DNA of 64,000 bases, taken from contig NZ_BAED01000033.1 of assembly GCF_000241345.1 (NCBI RefSeq), positions 62,001-126,000 on the forward strand, read 5' to 3'. This stretch comes from Gordonia amarae NBRC 15530. Lineage in GTDB: Bacteria > Actinomycetota > Actinomycetes > Mycobacteriales > Mycobacteriaceae. Below, in pieces: positions 25,692 through 35,739 of the stretch; position 1 is the stretch's first letter, and each line of letters starts with the position of its first letter. Both the position numbers and the translations under genes were made by a program. The notes under the pieces are model-generated. The model saw only the letters and a program-made list of their open reading frames with translations, was not told where the DNA came from and did no database searches.

Positions 25692-27143
25692 ATGACGACA
25701 ACCAGACCTCGGACCGGCCTCCCGGCGAGTCCGGACGGAGAGCCCGGCGACCTCGCCGGCTCCACTCCTACGCCCACACCCACTCCGGCGGACGTCCCGG
25801 CAGCCACGGACGCGGCGCCGGCGTACGACCCGAAACGGGCACGCCGAGCACTCCTCGGCGCCTGGCTCGGCTTCTTCGTCGACCTGTTCGACATCTACCT
25901 GCCGATCGTGGTGCTGGCGCCCGCGATGGACTACTTCGTCTCCGACGATATGGGCACCAGCACCGTCGCCATCGTCAGCGGCGCGATGTTCGCGGCGACA
26001 CTGATCGGCCGCCCGATCGGCGCGGCGATCTTCGGCTGGATCGCCGACACGATGGGCCGCAAGCGCACCACGATGCTGGCCATGACCGGTGCCGGTGCGG
26101 TCACCTTGCTCATCGCCTGCCTGCCCGGCTACCAGCAACTCGGCATGGCCAGCGTGGTCCTGTTCGTCCTGCTCCGCCTGCTGGCCGGCGTCTTCCTCGG
26201 AGGTGAGTACACCGGTGCCAACCCGCTGGCGATGGAGGCGGCACCGCCCCACAAGCGCGGCCTCTACAGCGGCATCATCAACACCGGCTTCCCGCTCGCC
26301 TACGCGACCGTCTCCATCATCACCCTGTTCCTGCTGCTGGGAATGTCGTCGGACGGACCGGACTCCACCTACGCGCAGTGGGGCTGGCGTGTCCCGTTCA
26401 TCATCGGCGCCCTCCTGTCGTTCGGGTCGGTCGTCTACTTCTACAAGTCGGTGGAAGAGTCCGAGGTGTTCGAGACCGCCGTTCAGGACAGCGGCACGGC
26501 CAAGCGTTCACCCCTGCGTGAACTCATGGAGCGCGACAACATGATTCGCCTCATCCAGGTGTTCGTCCTGATGAACGGATTCTGGTTGTCGCTGCAACCG
26601 GTCGCCGCATCGCTGCCTCTGCTGCTCGGCAAGGACGGCGTCGGCATGTCGAGCCGGACCGTGACGGTGATCCTGGTGGTCGCCTATCTGTCCCTGGCGT
26701 GTGTCGAGATCGCGGCGGCGGTCTTCAGCCAGCGGATCGGCCGGCGCCGGTTCCTCATCGGATCGGCGATCATCATGGCCATCGCGGGCACCCTGCTGTT
26801 CCTGATCGTGGTGCGGACCGACAACCTCGCCATCTCCATCATCGTGAGCATCGCCCTCGTGATCGTGGTCATCGCCCCGTGGGCCGTGCTCCCCGCCTAC
26901 ATCAACGAGCGCTTCCCCACCAGCGTCCGCGCATCCGGATACGGGCTCGCCTACAGCCTGGCCGTGATCATCCCGTCGTTCTACGCCTTCTATCAGGCCG
27001 GCCTCGAGCACATCATGCCGTTCAACGACACCGGCGCCGTCCTGCTGGTCATCGGCGCACTGCTGATCCTGTTCGGCGCCACCTGGGGGCCGGAGACCAA
27101 GCACGTGGATCTGGAAACCGCAGAACCGTCCGAGAAGTCCTGA
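25692..27143 (+). CDS. MFS transporter, metabolite/aromatic acid:H+ symporter type
   Basis: A 483-residue major-facilitator transporter with about 12 hydrophobic helices after a 55-residue Pro/Thr-rich N-terminal tail. It carries the loop 2-3 signature FGWIADTMGRKRTTM and YINERFPTSVRASGYG between later helices, typical of the sugar/metabolite-H+ symporter branch. ATG at 25692 is preceded by AGAAGG; the frame is open upstream through the regulatory boxes, which I exclude. Linked to the catabolic operon by shared boxes, it probably imports the operon's substrate. It ends at a perfect 17-bp hairpin. Confidence 0.92.
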   Translation: MTTTRPRTGLPASPDGEPGDLAGSTPTPTPTPADVPAATDAAPAYDPKRARRALLGAWLGFFVDLFDIYLPIVVLAPAMDYFVSDDMGTSTVAIVSGAMFAATLIGRPIGAAIFGWIADTMGRKRTTMLAMTGAGAVTLLIACLPGYQQLGMASVVLFVLLRLLAGVFLGGEYTGANPLAMEAAPPHKRGLYSGIINTGFPLAYATVSIITLFLLLGMSSDGPDSTYAQWGWRVPFIIGALLSFGSVVYFYKSVEESEVFETAVQDSGTAKRSPLRELMERDNMIRLIQVFVLMNGFWLSLQPVAASLPLLLGKDGVGMSSRTVTVILVVAYLSLACVEIAAAVFSQRIGRRRFLIGSAIIMAIAGTLLFLIVVRTDNLAISIIVSIALVIVVIAPWAVLPAYINERFPTSVRASGYGLAYSLAVIIPSFYAFYQAGLEHIMPFNDTGAVLLVIGALLILFGATWGPETKHVDLETAEPSEKS

Positions 27144-27156
27144 GCTCAGCCTCACA

Positions 27157-27194
27157 TGCCGATGCCCACCGGGTCACCCCGGTGGGCATCGGCA
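27157..27194. terminator. Bidirectional hairpin between MFS and ispH
   Basis: A perfect 17-bp inverted repeat (TGCCGATGCCCACCGGG and its complement) with loop TCAC, 13 bp after the MFS stop and 45 bp from the convergent ispH stop. There is no strong T-tract on either side, as is common in actinobacterial terminators. Confidence 0.75.
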
Positions 27195-27239
27195 CTTGTG
27201 ACGAAAACTGTTGGTGCGCCGAACTATCCGCGCCGAAAG

Positions 27240-28196
27240 TTACTTACGGGCGGTGCGGGCCGGACGGAGCTCACGCGGCAGGGCGAAGGTGAGGGTCTCC
27301 TCGGCAGTGTTGACGGTCGAGACGTCGCCGAAGCCGTGCTCGGCGAGCAGCTCGACGACGCCGCGCACCAGGACCTCCGGGACCGACGCGCCAGAGGTGA
27401 CACCGACGGTGGTGACACCGTCGAGCCAGGCCGGGTCGATCTCGCGGGCGTAATCCACGAGGTAGGCGGCGCCGGCGCCGTTCTGCAGCGCCACCTCGAC
27501 GAGGCGCACCGAGTTGGACGAGTTCTTGGAGCCCACCACGATCACGAGCTCGCACTGCGGGGCCATCGCCTTCACCGCCACCTGACGGTTCTGGGTGGCG
27601 TAGCAGATGTCGTCGCTCGGCGGGTCGGCCAGCAGGGGGAAACGCTCACGCAGCCGGTCGACCGTCGCCATCGTCTCGTCCACCGACAGGGTGGTCTGCG
27701 ACAGCCAGATCACCTTCGACTCGTCGCGTACCGACACATTCTCGACGCTGGACGGGCCGTCGACGAGCTGGATATGCTCGGGCGCCTCACCGGCGGTGCC
27801 TTCCACCTCCTCGTGGCCCTCGTGGCCGATGAGCAGGATGTCGTAGTCGTCGCGGGCGAAGCGTTTGGCCTCCTGATGCACCTTGGTGACCAGCGGACAG
27901 GTGGCGTCGATGGTCTTGAGGTTGCGTTCGGCGGCCGTCTTGTGGACCTCCGGCGACACACCGTGCGCCGAGAACACGACGATCGCGCCCTCGGGCACAT
28001 CATCGGTCTCGCCGACGAACACGGCGCCACGCTCGGTCAGCGTTTCGACGACATGCCGGTTATGCACGATCTCCTTGCGCACGTAGACGGGGGCGCCGTA
28101 TTTGTCGAGGGCACGTTCCACCGTCTCCACCGCACGGTCGACACCCGCGCAGTACCCTCGCGGTTCGGCCAGCAGGACACGTTTGGAATCAGCCAC
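27240..28196 (-). CDS. ispH: 4-hydroxy-3-methylbut-2-enyl diphosphate reductase
   Basis: Last enzyme of the MEP isoprenoid pathway, a [4Fe-4S] reductase making IPP and DMAPP. The three cluster cysteines lie in [21 protein letters not shown] and [30 protein letters not shown] and GSKNSSNS segments are also conserved. I start it at GTG 28196 (VADSKRVLL); 318 residues fit the family. Its neighbours (Rv1109c-like, xseA, xseB) match the lytB2 locus of M. tuberculosis. Confidence 0.96.
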   Translation of the reverse strand: MADSKRVLLAEPRGYCAGVDRAVETVERALDKYGAPVYVRKEIVHNRHVVETLTERGAVFVGETDDVPEGAIVVFSAHGVSPEVHKTAAERNLKTIDATCPLVTKVHQEAKRFARDDYDILLIGHEGHEEVEGTAGEAPEHIQLVDGPSSVENVSVRDESKVIWLSQTTLSVDETMATVDRLRERFPLLADPPSDDICYATQNRQVAVKAMAPQCELVIVVGSKNSSNSVRLVEVALQNGAGAAYLVDYAREIDPAWLDGVTTVGVTSGASVPEVLVRGVVELLAEHGFGDVSTVNTAEETLTFALPRELRPARTARK

Positions 28197-28249
28197 GCCA
28201 TCAAGGGTACGTGTTGGATTGCCTCCGGCAGGAATGGCAGAGTTGTGAC

Positions 28250-28948
28250 ATGGTCCGCGCACCCTATTCCGTCCGCATCGCCGCAGGTCTGATCGTCACC
28301 GCCCTGGAGGAGACGCAGAAGCTGCCCACCCTGGTCGTCACGCTGCCGATGACCGCTCTCAGCGAGGCCCTCCAGTTCGGCATGCGTCTGCAGCAGGGAG
28401 TGGCCGGTCTGGCCATCAAGGGCGATCTCGCCCTCGAGCTGATGTTTGACCGGCCCAGCGAGGAACCGTCCTGGGCACGCTTCGACGAGGATGACGATCC
28501 CGAGCTGTCCCTCGTCCCCGCCGAACAGCCGGGTGCCGATGCCCTCGACGACCAGCCGGAGCCGCCGGGCGGCGAACCCGCTGCCGCCGCTGCGACGCAG
28601 GTCAGCGACCCCGAACCCGAATCCGAGCCCGCCGACGACGACGCGCCTGCGGCACGCGCTGCCGGCGGACGGTTCGCGCTGTACAGCTCGGCCCCCGACG
28701 CCGTCGTCCAGGCCACCACGAACGGGGCGGCCTCCGAAGCCTCCGACGGACCGGTGCCCGAGATCGTCGAGTACATCGAATACAACCGCCTGACGCTGGC
28801 CCAGCTCCGCGCCAAACTGCGGTCCGTCGACGCCGACGACCTGGCCACCCTGCTGGAGTACGAGCGGGCCACCAAGGGTCGGGCACCGTTCGTCACGATG
28901 ATCGAGAACCGGATCACGGCGCAGCAGAAGCGGCACTCGACCACGTGA
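28250..28948 (+). CDS. Lipid droplet-associated protein, Rv1109c/MLDS-like
   Basis: A 232-residue protein of the family called lipid droplet-associated (Rv1109c type). A conserved amphipathic N-terminal region, [40 protein letters not shown] (about residues 6-45, in two parts), would bind the droplet surface. A Pro/Glu/Asp-rich linker and a C-terminal helix pair ([39 protein letters not shown]) follow. It is divergent from ispH and overlaps xseA by GTGA, exactly the mycobacterial arrangement. A role in triacylglycerol storage is inferred from the family. Confidence 0.85.
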   Translation: MVRAPYSVRIAAGLIVTALEETQKLPTLVVTLPMTALSEALQFGMRLQQGVAGLAIKGDLALELMFDRPSEEPSWARFDEDDDPELSLVPAEQPGADALDDQPEPPGGEPAAAAATQVSDPEPESEPADDDAPAARAAGGRFALYSSAPDAVVQATTNGAASEASDGPVPEIVEYIEYNRLTLAQLRAKLRSVDADDLATLLEYERATKGRAPFVTMIENRITAQQKRHSTT

Positions 28949-30228
28949 CCGGCGGGGTCTACACCTCCGCGGGCGGCGGCACCGAACGCGCGGCCAACAC
29001 CCCCGACGATCCGTGGCCGGTACGCACCGTCAACACCAAGATCGCCGACTGGGTGCACAGACTCGGCCAGATCTGGGTGGAGGGACAGATCACCCAGATC
29101 AGCCGGCGCCCGCGCAGCCGCGTCGCGTTCATCACCCTGCGCGACCCCGCGGCCGACATGTCGGTGCAGGTCACGTGCAGTCCCGACCTGCTCGACCGCT
29201 CCCCTGTCCCGCTCAGCGAGGGCAGCCGGGTGGTGATGCTGGGACGTCCCACCTTCTACACCGGGCGGGCCACGCTGTCGCTCCGGGTCAGCGACATCCG
29301 GCCCGTCGGCATCGGTGAACTCCTCGCCCGCATCGAGCGGCTGCGGCAACTACTGTCCGCCGAGGGTCTGTTCGACCCGCGGCTCAAGCGGCCGCTGCCG
29401 TTCCTGCCCAAGGCCGTCGGTCTCATCTCCGGCCGGGCCTCCGCCGCCCAGCGCGACGTGGTGGCCGTGGCCACCGCCCGCTGGTCGTCGGTGCGGTTTG
29501 AGATCCGCGACGCCACCGTGCAGGGTCCGGCGGCGGTGCCGAGCATCCTGCCGCTGCTCGCCGAACTCGACGCCGCCGAACACGTCGAGGTGATCATCAT
29601 CGCCCGCGGCGGCGGCAGCGTCGAAGACCTGCTCCCCTTCTCCGACGAAACCCTGCTGCGGGCGGTGTCCGCGTGCCGCACCCCGGTGATCAGCGCCATC
29701 GGCCACGAACCCGACAGCCCGCTGCTCGACCATGTGGCCGACGTGCGCGCCGCCACCCCCACCGACGCCGCCAAACGCGCGGTGCCCGACGTGTCCGCCG
29801 AACTCACCGCGATCGCCGAACTGCGCCGCCGCAGCGCCCACGCCCTGCGCAACTGGGTGCACCGCGAGGAACGCGGCCTGGCCGGGCTCCGCGCCCGGCC
29901 GGTGCTCGCCAGACCGCTCACCATGATCGATGCCCGCGCCGACGACATCACCCGCATGCGGTCGGCGCTGCGCCGCGACATCACCCGGGCCGTCGACGGT
30001 GAACAGCGCCGCATCGAACACCTGTCGGCCCGGCTGAGTACGCTCGGCCCCGCACAGACCCTGGCCCGCGGCTACGCGGTGGTGCAGCGACTCGACATCG
30101 ACGACCCGCACGCGGTGTCTTCGGTGGACGACCTGCCCGCGGGCGCGAGAATCCGGATCCGGGTCGCCGACGGCTCCGCCCCGGCAGTCATCGACACAGC
30201 CGCCGTTGAAGCTAAGGAAGAGCAGTGA
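28945..30228 (+). CDS. xseA: Exodeoxyribonuclease VII large subunit
   Basis: A 427-residue subunit of the ATP-independent single-strand exonuclease. An N-terminal OB fold ([25 protein letters not shown]) precedes the catalytic domain with [22 protein letters not shown] text ([16 protein letters not shown]), [24 protein letters not shown] and a C-terminal coiled coil. GTG start overlaps the lipid-droplet gene; the stop overlaps the xseB GTG. Confidence 0.96.
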   Translation: MTGGVYTSAGGGTERAANTPDDPWPVRTVNTKIADWVHRLGQIWVEGQITQISRRPRSRVAFITLRDPAADMSVQVTCSPDLLDRSPVPLSEGSRVVMLGRPTFYTGRATLSLRVSDIRPVGIGELLARIERLRQLLSAEGLFDPRLKRPLPFLPKAVGLISGRASAAQRDVVAVATARWSSVRFEIRDATVQGPAAVPSILPLLAELDAAEHVEVIIIARGGGSVEDLLPFSDETLLRAVSACRTPVISAIGHEPDSPLLDHVADVRAATPTDAAKRAVPDVSAELTAIAELRRRSAHALRNWVHREERGLAGLRARPVLARPLTMIDARADDITRMRSALRRDITRAVDGEQRRIEHLSARLSTLGPAQTLARGYAVVQRLDIDDPHAVSSVDDLPAGARIRIRVADGSAPAVIDTAAVEAKEEQ

Positions 30229-30440
30229 CCAAGGACGAACGACAGCCGGTGGCCGAACTCGGCTACGAAGCGGCCCGCGACGAACTGGTCGAGGTGGTCA
30301 CGCTGCTCGAACGCGGCGGACTCGACCTCGATGCCTCACTGGCCCTGTGGGAACGGGGCGAAGCACTGGCGGCCCGCTGCGAAGAACACCTCGCCGGTGC
30401 CCGCGACCGCATCGAAAAGGCCCTCAATACCGAGGACTAG
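30225..30440 (+). CDS. xseB: Exodeoxyribonuclease VII small subunit
   Basis: A 71-residue small subunit with the typical [43 protein letters not shown] pattern (quoted in family terms: two helices with LxxGxLxLxxSLxxxExG). GTG start overlaps the xseA stop. Its TAG stop lies in the first copy of a 53-bp tandem repeat whose third copy carries the stop of the convergent gene. Confidence 0.95.
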   Translation: MTKDERQPVAELGYEAARDELVEVVTLLERGGLDLDASLALWERGEALAARCEEHLAGARDRIEKALNTED

Positions 30441-30578
30441 CCGGCGGGCTCGGGCAGCGGCTCCTGCGTTACCCAATCCCGCCCACCAACTAGCCGGCCG
30501 GCTTGGGCAGCGGCTCCTGCGTTACCCAATCCCGCCCACCAACTAGCCGGCCGGCTTGGGCAGCGGCTCCTGCGTTAC
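30436..30578. repeat. 53-bp tandem repeat at the xseB / DUF4245 convergent junction
   Basis: Three units start at 30436, 30489 and 30542, exactly 53 bp apart. The first two are full length and the third stops matching after GCGTTAC at 30578. Each begins ACTAGCCGG. The first unit supplies the TAG stop of xseB and the third supplies the TAG stop (CTA on the plus strand) of the DUF4245 gene. Copy 1 differs from the others at two positions near its start. Confidence 0.95.
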
Positions 30579-31127
30579 GACGCCCACCGCGATTTTTTCG
30601 ATGTCGGCGTCGAGACCCTTCGAGCGGACGCCGATGCGGACGTCACCGAGGTCGGTGATCCAGAACTTGTTCTTGTCCTCACCGTCGTAGACCACCCATG
30701 AGTGGCCGCCCGCGTCGCGCTTGCCCGCGCCCATCGCGTCGAAACCGCCGAGGAAGGCGACCAGCTCGTCCTCGGGGGCACTGGTCTGCGTCAGCTGGAC
30801 GTACGAGCCCTTTTTGCTGACCCAGCCGACGTTGCTCGCCACGCTGCCACCGACCATCTGCGTCGATCCCGAATTGGGCTTCCAGCCGTCGGGGGTTGCC
30901 GGACGGCGGATCGGGAACGGCATCGACCGGGCGTCGGCGACGAGCGCGGCCGACACGTCGAATGCGGGCACCTTGTCGTCACCGTTGCCGGCCTTGAGGC
31001 CGAACGTCCAGTTACCCGACGCGAACAGCACGAAGATGCACACCCCGAGCAGCGCGAGGACGGTCCAGATCATGTCCCGCCCGTCCTGCAGGATCCGTGG
31101 TTTACCGGTGGCCATGACGACCAACAT
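30543..31127 (-). CDS. DUF4245 membrane-anchored protein
   Basis: A 194-residue protein of the DUF4245 type. A cytosolic KPRILQDGRDMIWT stretch precedes one transmembrane helix (VLALLGVCIFVLFASGNWTF), leaving the C-terminal domain outside. I use ATG 31127 because an AGG lies 7 nt upstream; ATG 31115 (MATGKPRIL) is the alternative. The C-terminal dozen residues are encoded inside the 53-bp repeat. It lies at the Rv1111c position beside xseB. Function unknown. Confidence 0.8.
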   Translation of the reverse strand: MLVVMATGKPRILQDGRDMIWTVLALLGVCIFVLFASGNWTFGLKAGNGDDKVPAFDVSAALVADARSMPFPIRRPATPDGWKPNSGSTQMVGGSVASNVGWVSKKGSYVQLTQTSAPEDELVAFLGGFDAMGAGKRDAGGHSWVVYDGEDKNKFWITDLGDVRIGVRSKGLDADIEKIAVGVVTQEPLPKPAG

Positions 31128-31153
31128 AAACCGGCCTGTAGCTCACACCGAAA

Positions 31154-32038
31154 TCACGACTTCACGCCGCCCGCGGTCAGACCCGAGACGATGCGCCGCT
31201 GGAACAGCAGCACCATGATCACCAGCGGGACCGTCACGATCGCGCCCGCGGCCATGATCGTGGTGTATGGCTGGGTGAACGAGTTCTCTCCCGAAAATCG
31301 GGCGATGGCCACGGTCACCGGTTCGGTATCCTGCGTCGACAGCTGACTGGAGAGCATGAACTCGTTCCAGGTGGCGATGAACGCGAGGATGGCCGTGGTG
31401 AACAGGGCCGGCGCGGCCAACGGCAGCACGATCAGCCGGAAGGCCTGAGTCCGGGTCGCGCCGTCGATTCGGGCGGCCTCTTCCAGTTCCCACGGCATGT
31501 CGTTCATGAACGAGGTGAGTGTGTATACCGTCAGCGGCAGCACGAACGAGATGTTCGGGATGATCAGCGCCTGATAGCTACCGATCCAGTTCAGGTCACC
31601 GAACAGCTGGAACATCGGCGTGATCAGGGCCACGCCCGGAAACATCGACGCCGCCAGGATGATGCCGCTGACGATGTACTTGCCGCGGAACGCGACACGG
31701 GCCAGCGCGTACGAGGCGAAGATGCCCAGGATCAATGCCACCGCGGTGGTGACGGCACCGATCAGCAGGCTGTTGACGATGGCGGCGAGGAAGTCGTTGC
31801 TCTTCTCCGTCGACAGGGCGTCCCGGAAATTCTGGAAGGTGACATGGGTGGGCCACCATGTGGTGTCGAAGGTGTGTTTGACGTCCCGGAAGGCGGTGAT
31901 GACCATCCAGTAGAACGGCGCCAGCCCCCACACCAGGATCAGCAGCACGCCGCCGTAGGTGCGGATTGCCTGAAAGATCTTGCGCCGGTTACGTGTCTGC
32001 ACGCTCGACGCCATGCGTACCGGCGTTGCGGTCGTCAC
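31154..32038 (-). CDS. Sugar ABC transporter permease, MalG/SugB type
   Basis: A 294-residue inner-membrane permease with six helices. The cytoplasmic EAA loop, ELEEAARIDGATRTQAFRLIV, contacts the ATPase. It ends RRIVSGLTAGGVKS, typical of MalG-type proteins. Its ATG overlaps the stop of the other permease. It is the fourth gene of the ATPase-binding protein-permease-permease operon; the order puts the ATPase first, unlike lpqY-sugABC. Confidence 0.93.
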   Translation of the reverse strand: MTTATPVRMASSVQTRNRRKIFQAIRTYGGVLLILVWGLAPFYWMVITAFRDVKHTFDTTWWPTHVTFQNFRDALSTEKSNDFLAAIVNSLLIGAVTTAVALILGIFASYALARVAFRGKYIVSGIILAASMFPGVALITPMFQLFGDLNWIGSYQALIIPNISFVLPLTVYTLTSFMNDMPWELEEAARIDGATRTQAFRLIVLPLAAPALFTTAILAFIATWNEFMLSSQLSTQDTEPVTVAIARFSGENSFTQPYTTIMAAGAIVTVPLVIMVLLFQRRIVSGLTAGGVKS

Positions 32039-33000
32039 CGGACTCCCTTTCGCTGCTCTTCCTGCGTGCGAACCACGTTGGCGCCCAAGAACTTCACCAT
32101 GATGAACGCGACCGCGAAGATCATCAGGAAGACCATCGTCGACAATGCCGAGGCACTGTTGAAATTGCCGCTGCGCATCTCATCGACCACCAGGATCGAC
32201 ACGGTGGCAGTCGGGCTCGCACCGCTGGTACTGGTTAGGATCGCCGGCAGATCGTACATGCGCAGCACATCAAGAGTCCGGAACAGCACCGCCACCATGA
32301 GCGCCGGCTTCACCAGCGGCAGGGTGATGTGCACGAACTGTTTCCACTTCGACGCACCGTCGACGCGGGCCGCTTCGTATACGTCGGACGGGATCAGTTG
32401 CAGCCCGGCCAGAATCAGCAGCGCCATGAACGGCGTGGTCTTCCACACGTCCGCGATGATCACCGCGAACCGCGACGTCCACGGGTCGGTGGTCCAGGCG
32501 ATGTCGGTGCCGAACATCTTATTGGCGATGCCGTTCTCGGCGAAGATGAAGAACCAGAGCTTGGCGGTGACCGCGGTCGGGATCGCCCAGGGGATGAGCA
32601 CGCTGGCCCGCAGCAGCGAACGACCCACGAAGGTGCGGTTCATCACCGTGGCCATCCACAACCCGAGCACCACCTCGATGGCGACGGTGACGACGGCGAA
32701 GAAGAAGGTGATCCCCACCGCCTGCCAGAAGTCACTGCCGAGATTGCCGTCGGGGCAACTGCCGGCACCGGTCCCGCAGTCGCCGGTCAGCCACATGAGG
32801 TAGTGCTGGAATCCGGCGAAGCCACCGGACTCGAAGCGGCCGGTCTCCTCGTTCAGGCCGGCGTCGTCCTGAAACGACAGGTAAACGGCACGCAGGACCG
32901 GGTAGGCGATGACCACCGCCAGCACCGCCATGGTGGGTGCCAGCAGCCAGAACGCCCGGAGATCCCGGCCCTGAGTGCGTTTGGTGAGCGGCCCCATCAC
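32035..33000 (-). CDS. Sugar ABC transporter permease, MalF/SugA type
   Basis: A 321-residue permease with six predicted helices, opening RDLRAFWLLAPTMAVLAVVIAYPVLRAVYLSF (in two parts). The EAA loop reads SDVYEAARVDGASKWKQFVHITLP. The first periplasmic loop contains two Cys (GDCGTGAGSCPDG) that could pair. It follows the binding-protein gene by 40 bp and overlaps the second permease. Confidence 0.93.
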   Translation of the reverse strand: MMGPLTKRTQGRDLRAFWLLAPTMAVLAVVIAYPVLRAVYLSFQDDAGLNEETGRFESGGFAGFQHYLMWLTGDCGTGAGSCPDGNLGSDFWQAVGITFFFAVVTVAIEVVLGLWMATVMNRTFVGRSLLRASVLIPWAIPTAVTAKLWFFIFAENGIANKMFGTDIAWTTDPWTSRFAVIIADVWKTTPFMALLILAGLQLIPSDVYEAARVDGASKWKQFVHITLPLVKPALMVAVLFRTLDVLRMYDLPAILTSTSGASPTATVSILVVDEMRSGNFNSASALSTMVFLMIFAVAFIMVKFLGANVVRTQEEQRKGVR

Positions 33001-33040
33001 GTCCGGTCAGACCGGACGCGACGGGGCCGGACCCGCGAAA

Positions 33041-34324
33041 TCACTTGGTCGCGACCTTGATCGCCGCGTCGATGTCGGCGGCGGCCTGATCGACGGTCTT
33101 GGATCCGTTCAGCGCGGCGTAGGTGTTGTCCTGGATCGCCTTGCTCACACCGTTGTAGTACGGGGTGACCGGGCGCGGCTTGGCATTCTCCAGTGCGTCC
33201 TTGAGCGCCGGGAGGTACGGGAACTCCTTGACCAGCCCCTTGTCGTCGTAGATCGAGGCCAGCACCGGCGGGAACGAGGCCTTGGCGAACGACTTCTGGT
33301 TCTCCGCGCTCTGGATGTACTTGATGAAGTCCAGCGCGGTGGCCTTGTGCTTGGAGTAGACGTTGATCCCGTCGTTGTAACCGCCGAGCGTCGAGGCGCC
33401 GGCACCGTCGGGTCCGACGATGGCCGCGACACCGAACTTGCCCTTCACTTTCGACTCGGCATCGCCGGCGTTGGTGTACATGTACGGCCAGTTGTAGGCG
33501 TAGGCCGACTCACCGCCGACGAAGGACAGGTTGGTCTCCTCCTCGGTGAAACCGGTGGCCTTCTTGGGGATCAGGCCCTTCTTGTAGGCGTCGACGAGAG
33601 CCGACAGACCCTCCTTCGCCTTGGTGGAGTTGACCTCGGGGGTCTTGCCGTCGGAGCCCACGACCTGGCCACCCCACGAATGGATGAACTGGCTGGCGTT
33701 GACGGTCAGACCCTCGTACTGCTTGAGCTGGGTGACCAGGCAATCGACCTTCTTGGCCTTGGCCTTGGCGCAGCTCTCGGTGAGCGCCGCCCAGTTCTCC
33801 GGGGCCTTGTTGCCCACGATGTCCTTGCGGTAGTAGAGGAGCTGCGCGTTGGTGTTCTGCGGGCCCGCGTAGAGGACATCGCGGTAGGTGGCACTCTCGA
33901 CGGTCGCCGGCAGCAGCCCGGCGGTGTCGATGGCCAGGTCGCCGGTGAGCGGTTCCAGCCAGCCGTTGGCGGCGAACTCCGCGGTCCAGGTGACGTCGAG
34001 CGCCATCACGTCGAACTCGCTGTTCTTGGCCTGTAGGGACTGGACGAGGCGTGAGCGCTGGTCGTCGGCCTCACCAGGGAGCTCGACGAGCTTGACCTGC
34101 TCGTCGGCGTGGGCCTTGTTCCACGAGGCGACGACCGGCCGGATGAGGTCGAGGTCGTTCTTGCCCATGGCGAACGAGATGGCGCCGCGGCCGTCGAGGT
34201 TCTTGCCGGCCGAATCGTCGGCGCTGTCGCCGTCGTCGGAGCAGGCCGAGAGCACAAGTGCTGATGCCACCGAAAGCGCAACGGCGAACATACCGCCGCG
34301 GCCAAACCGGGTCCTGGTACCCAT
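33041..34324 (-). CDS. Extracellular sugar-binding lipoprotein of ABC importer
   Basis: A 427-residue family 1 solute-binding lipoprotein. A positively charged start MGTRTRFGRGG, hydrophobic core and lipobox LVLSAC place the mature lipidated Cys near residue 28. The domain shows typical family text such as DVTWTAEFAANGWLEPL and YAYNWPYMYTNAG. AGGAGAAC precedes the ATG. The 114-bp gap after the ATPase gene may hold an additional promoter. It resembles trehalose/maltose-type binding proteins, but the sugar is not determinable. Confidence 0.93.
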   Translation of the reverse strand: MGTRTRFGRGGMFAVALSVASALVLSACSDDGDSADDSAGKNLDGRGAISFAMGKNDLDLIRPVVASWNKAHADEQVKLVELPGEADDQRSRLVQSLQAKNSEFDVMALDVTWTAEFAANGWLEPLTGDLAIDTAGLLPATVESATYRDVLYAGPQNTNAQLLYYRKDIVGNKAPENWAALTESCAKAKAKKVDCLVTQLKQYEGLTVNASQFIHSWGGQVVGSDGKTPEVNSTKAKEGLSALVDAYKKGLIPKKATGFTEEETNLSFVGGESAYAYNWPYMYTNAGDAESKVKGKFGVAAIVGPDGAGASTLGGYNDGINVYSKHKATALDFIKYIQSAENQKSFAKASFPPVLASIYDDKGLVKEFPYLPALKDALENAKPRPVTPYYNGVSKAIQDNTYAALNGSKTVDQAAADIDAAIKVATK

Positions 34325-34438
34325 AGTTCTCCTGTTCACAGGTCTGGTCGAGAATTTTCGCCGCACACACGACATGACACGTGGGTCGCGGGTCACACCA
34401 AGCTCAGGCAAAGTATCACATCCGCAAGGTGACGTGGC

Positions 34439-35518
34439 TTACAACCGCTTACCCGTGATCGTCGAGAACAGATGCACCCGGGACACGTCGACGGCGAGGT
34501 TCAAGCGGTCGCCCTTGTGTGGCGGATAACGCCAATCGGCCCGCGCCACCAGCGATGCCTGCGCACCGAACAGTTCGGTACTTCCGTACAGGAACGCGTC
34601 GGAGCCTAGTTCCTCCACGACGTCGACGTCCACCGGCAGCGACTGCGGCACCGACCGCCCGTCGACGATGGCCAGGTCCTCGGGCCGGATACCCACCACC
34701 ACCTCGTCGGCGTCGAGGTTGGCCGACGACGGCGGCGGGATGGAGATCCCGCCGAGTTCGATGCCACTCAGACCCACCGGCACGGTGAACAGATTCATCG
34801 CCGGCGAGCCGATGAATCCGGCGACGAACAGGTTGTCGGGCTTGGCGTACAGGTCGCGCGGCGTGGCGCACTGCTGCAGCACGCCCTTGTCGAGCACCGC
34901 CACCCGATCCCCCATCGTCATCGCCTCCACCTGATCGTGGGTGACGTACACGGTGGTGACCTCCAGGCGCCGCTGCAGCTGCGCGATCTGGGTGCGGGTC
35001 TGGACGCGGAGCTTGGCGTCGAGGTTCGACAGCGGCTCGTCCATGCAGAACACCTGCGGCTCCCGCACGATCGAGCGGCCCATCGCCACGCGCTGCCGCT
35101 GACCGCCCGAGAGCGCCTTGGGCTTGCGGTTCAGATACGGCGTCAGATCGAGCATCTCGGCGACCGAGGCGACCTTCTTCTGGATATCGGGCTTGGGCAC
35201 GCCGGCCATCTTCAGCGGGAAGCCCATGTTCTCGGCGACCGACATGTGCGGGTACAGCGCGTAGTTCTGGAACACCATCGCGATATCGCGGTCCTTGGGA
35301 TCCAGGCCCGTCACATCGTTGTCACCGATGAGGATGCGCCCGCTCGACACGTCCTCCAGCCCGGCCAGCATCCGCAGGGACGTCGACTTGCCACATCCCG
35401 ACGGACCGACGAGCACCAGGAACTCGCCGTCGGCGATCTCCAGGTCCAGCGCGTCGACCGCGGGCGCGTCCGAACCCCGGAACAGGCAGGTGGCGCCGTC
35501 GAATGTGACCGAGGCCAT
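34439..35518 (-). CDS. Sugar ABC transporter ATPase, SugC/UgpC/MsmK type
   Basis: A 359-residue importer ATPase. Walker A is [10 protein letters not shown]-loop [13 protein letters not shown], signature [14 protein letters not shown], Walker [13 protein letters not shown] and switch His in [13 protein letters not shown]-terminal TOBE/OB regulatory region starts near 240 ([11 protein letters not shown]). AAGGAGAG precedes the ATG. As first gene of the operon it may also serve other sugar importers, as MsmK-type ATPases do. Confidence 0.95.
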   Translation of the reverse strand: MASVTFDGATCLFRGSDAPAVDALDLEIADGEFLVLVGPSGCGKSTSLRMLAGLEDVSSGRILIGDNDVTGLDPKDRDIAMVFQNYALYPHMSVAENMGFPLKMAGVPKPDIQKKVASVAEMLDLTPYLNRKPKALSGGQRQRVAMGRSIVREPQVFCMDEPLSNLDAKLRVQTRTQIAQLQRRLEVTTVYVTHDQVEAMTMGDRVAVLDKGVLQQCATPRDLYAKPDNLFVAGFIGSPAMNLFTVPVGLSGIELGGISIPPPSSANLDADEVVVGIRPEDLAIVDGRSVPQSLPVDVDVVEELGSDAFLYGSTELFGAQASLVARADWRYPPHKGDRLNLAVDVSRVHLFSTITGKRL

Positions 35519-35739
35519 GGGCTCTCCTTCGTAAGAAGTCTGTGATGGTGACGACGAACGGTGACCGATTGTGTGCGGTGACCTACGGTGGAGAATCTAT
35601 ACGCGACCGCTCCGGGAGCCGCGCACGGGCGTGGCGCGGCGACCTACCCGCGGTGTCGTCGGGCACGTGTGACGTGCGAGGATGGGAGAACCACACGGTG
35701 CCAGCAGGTTCCCCCGCACGCCCTAGGAGGCCGACTCCC

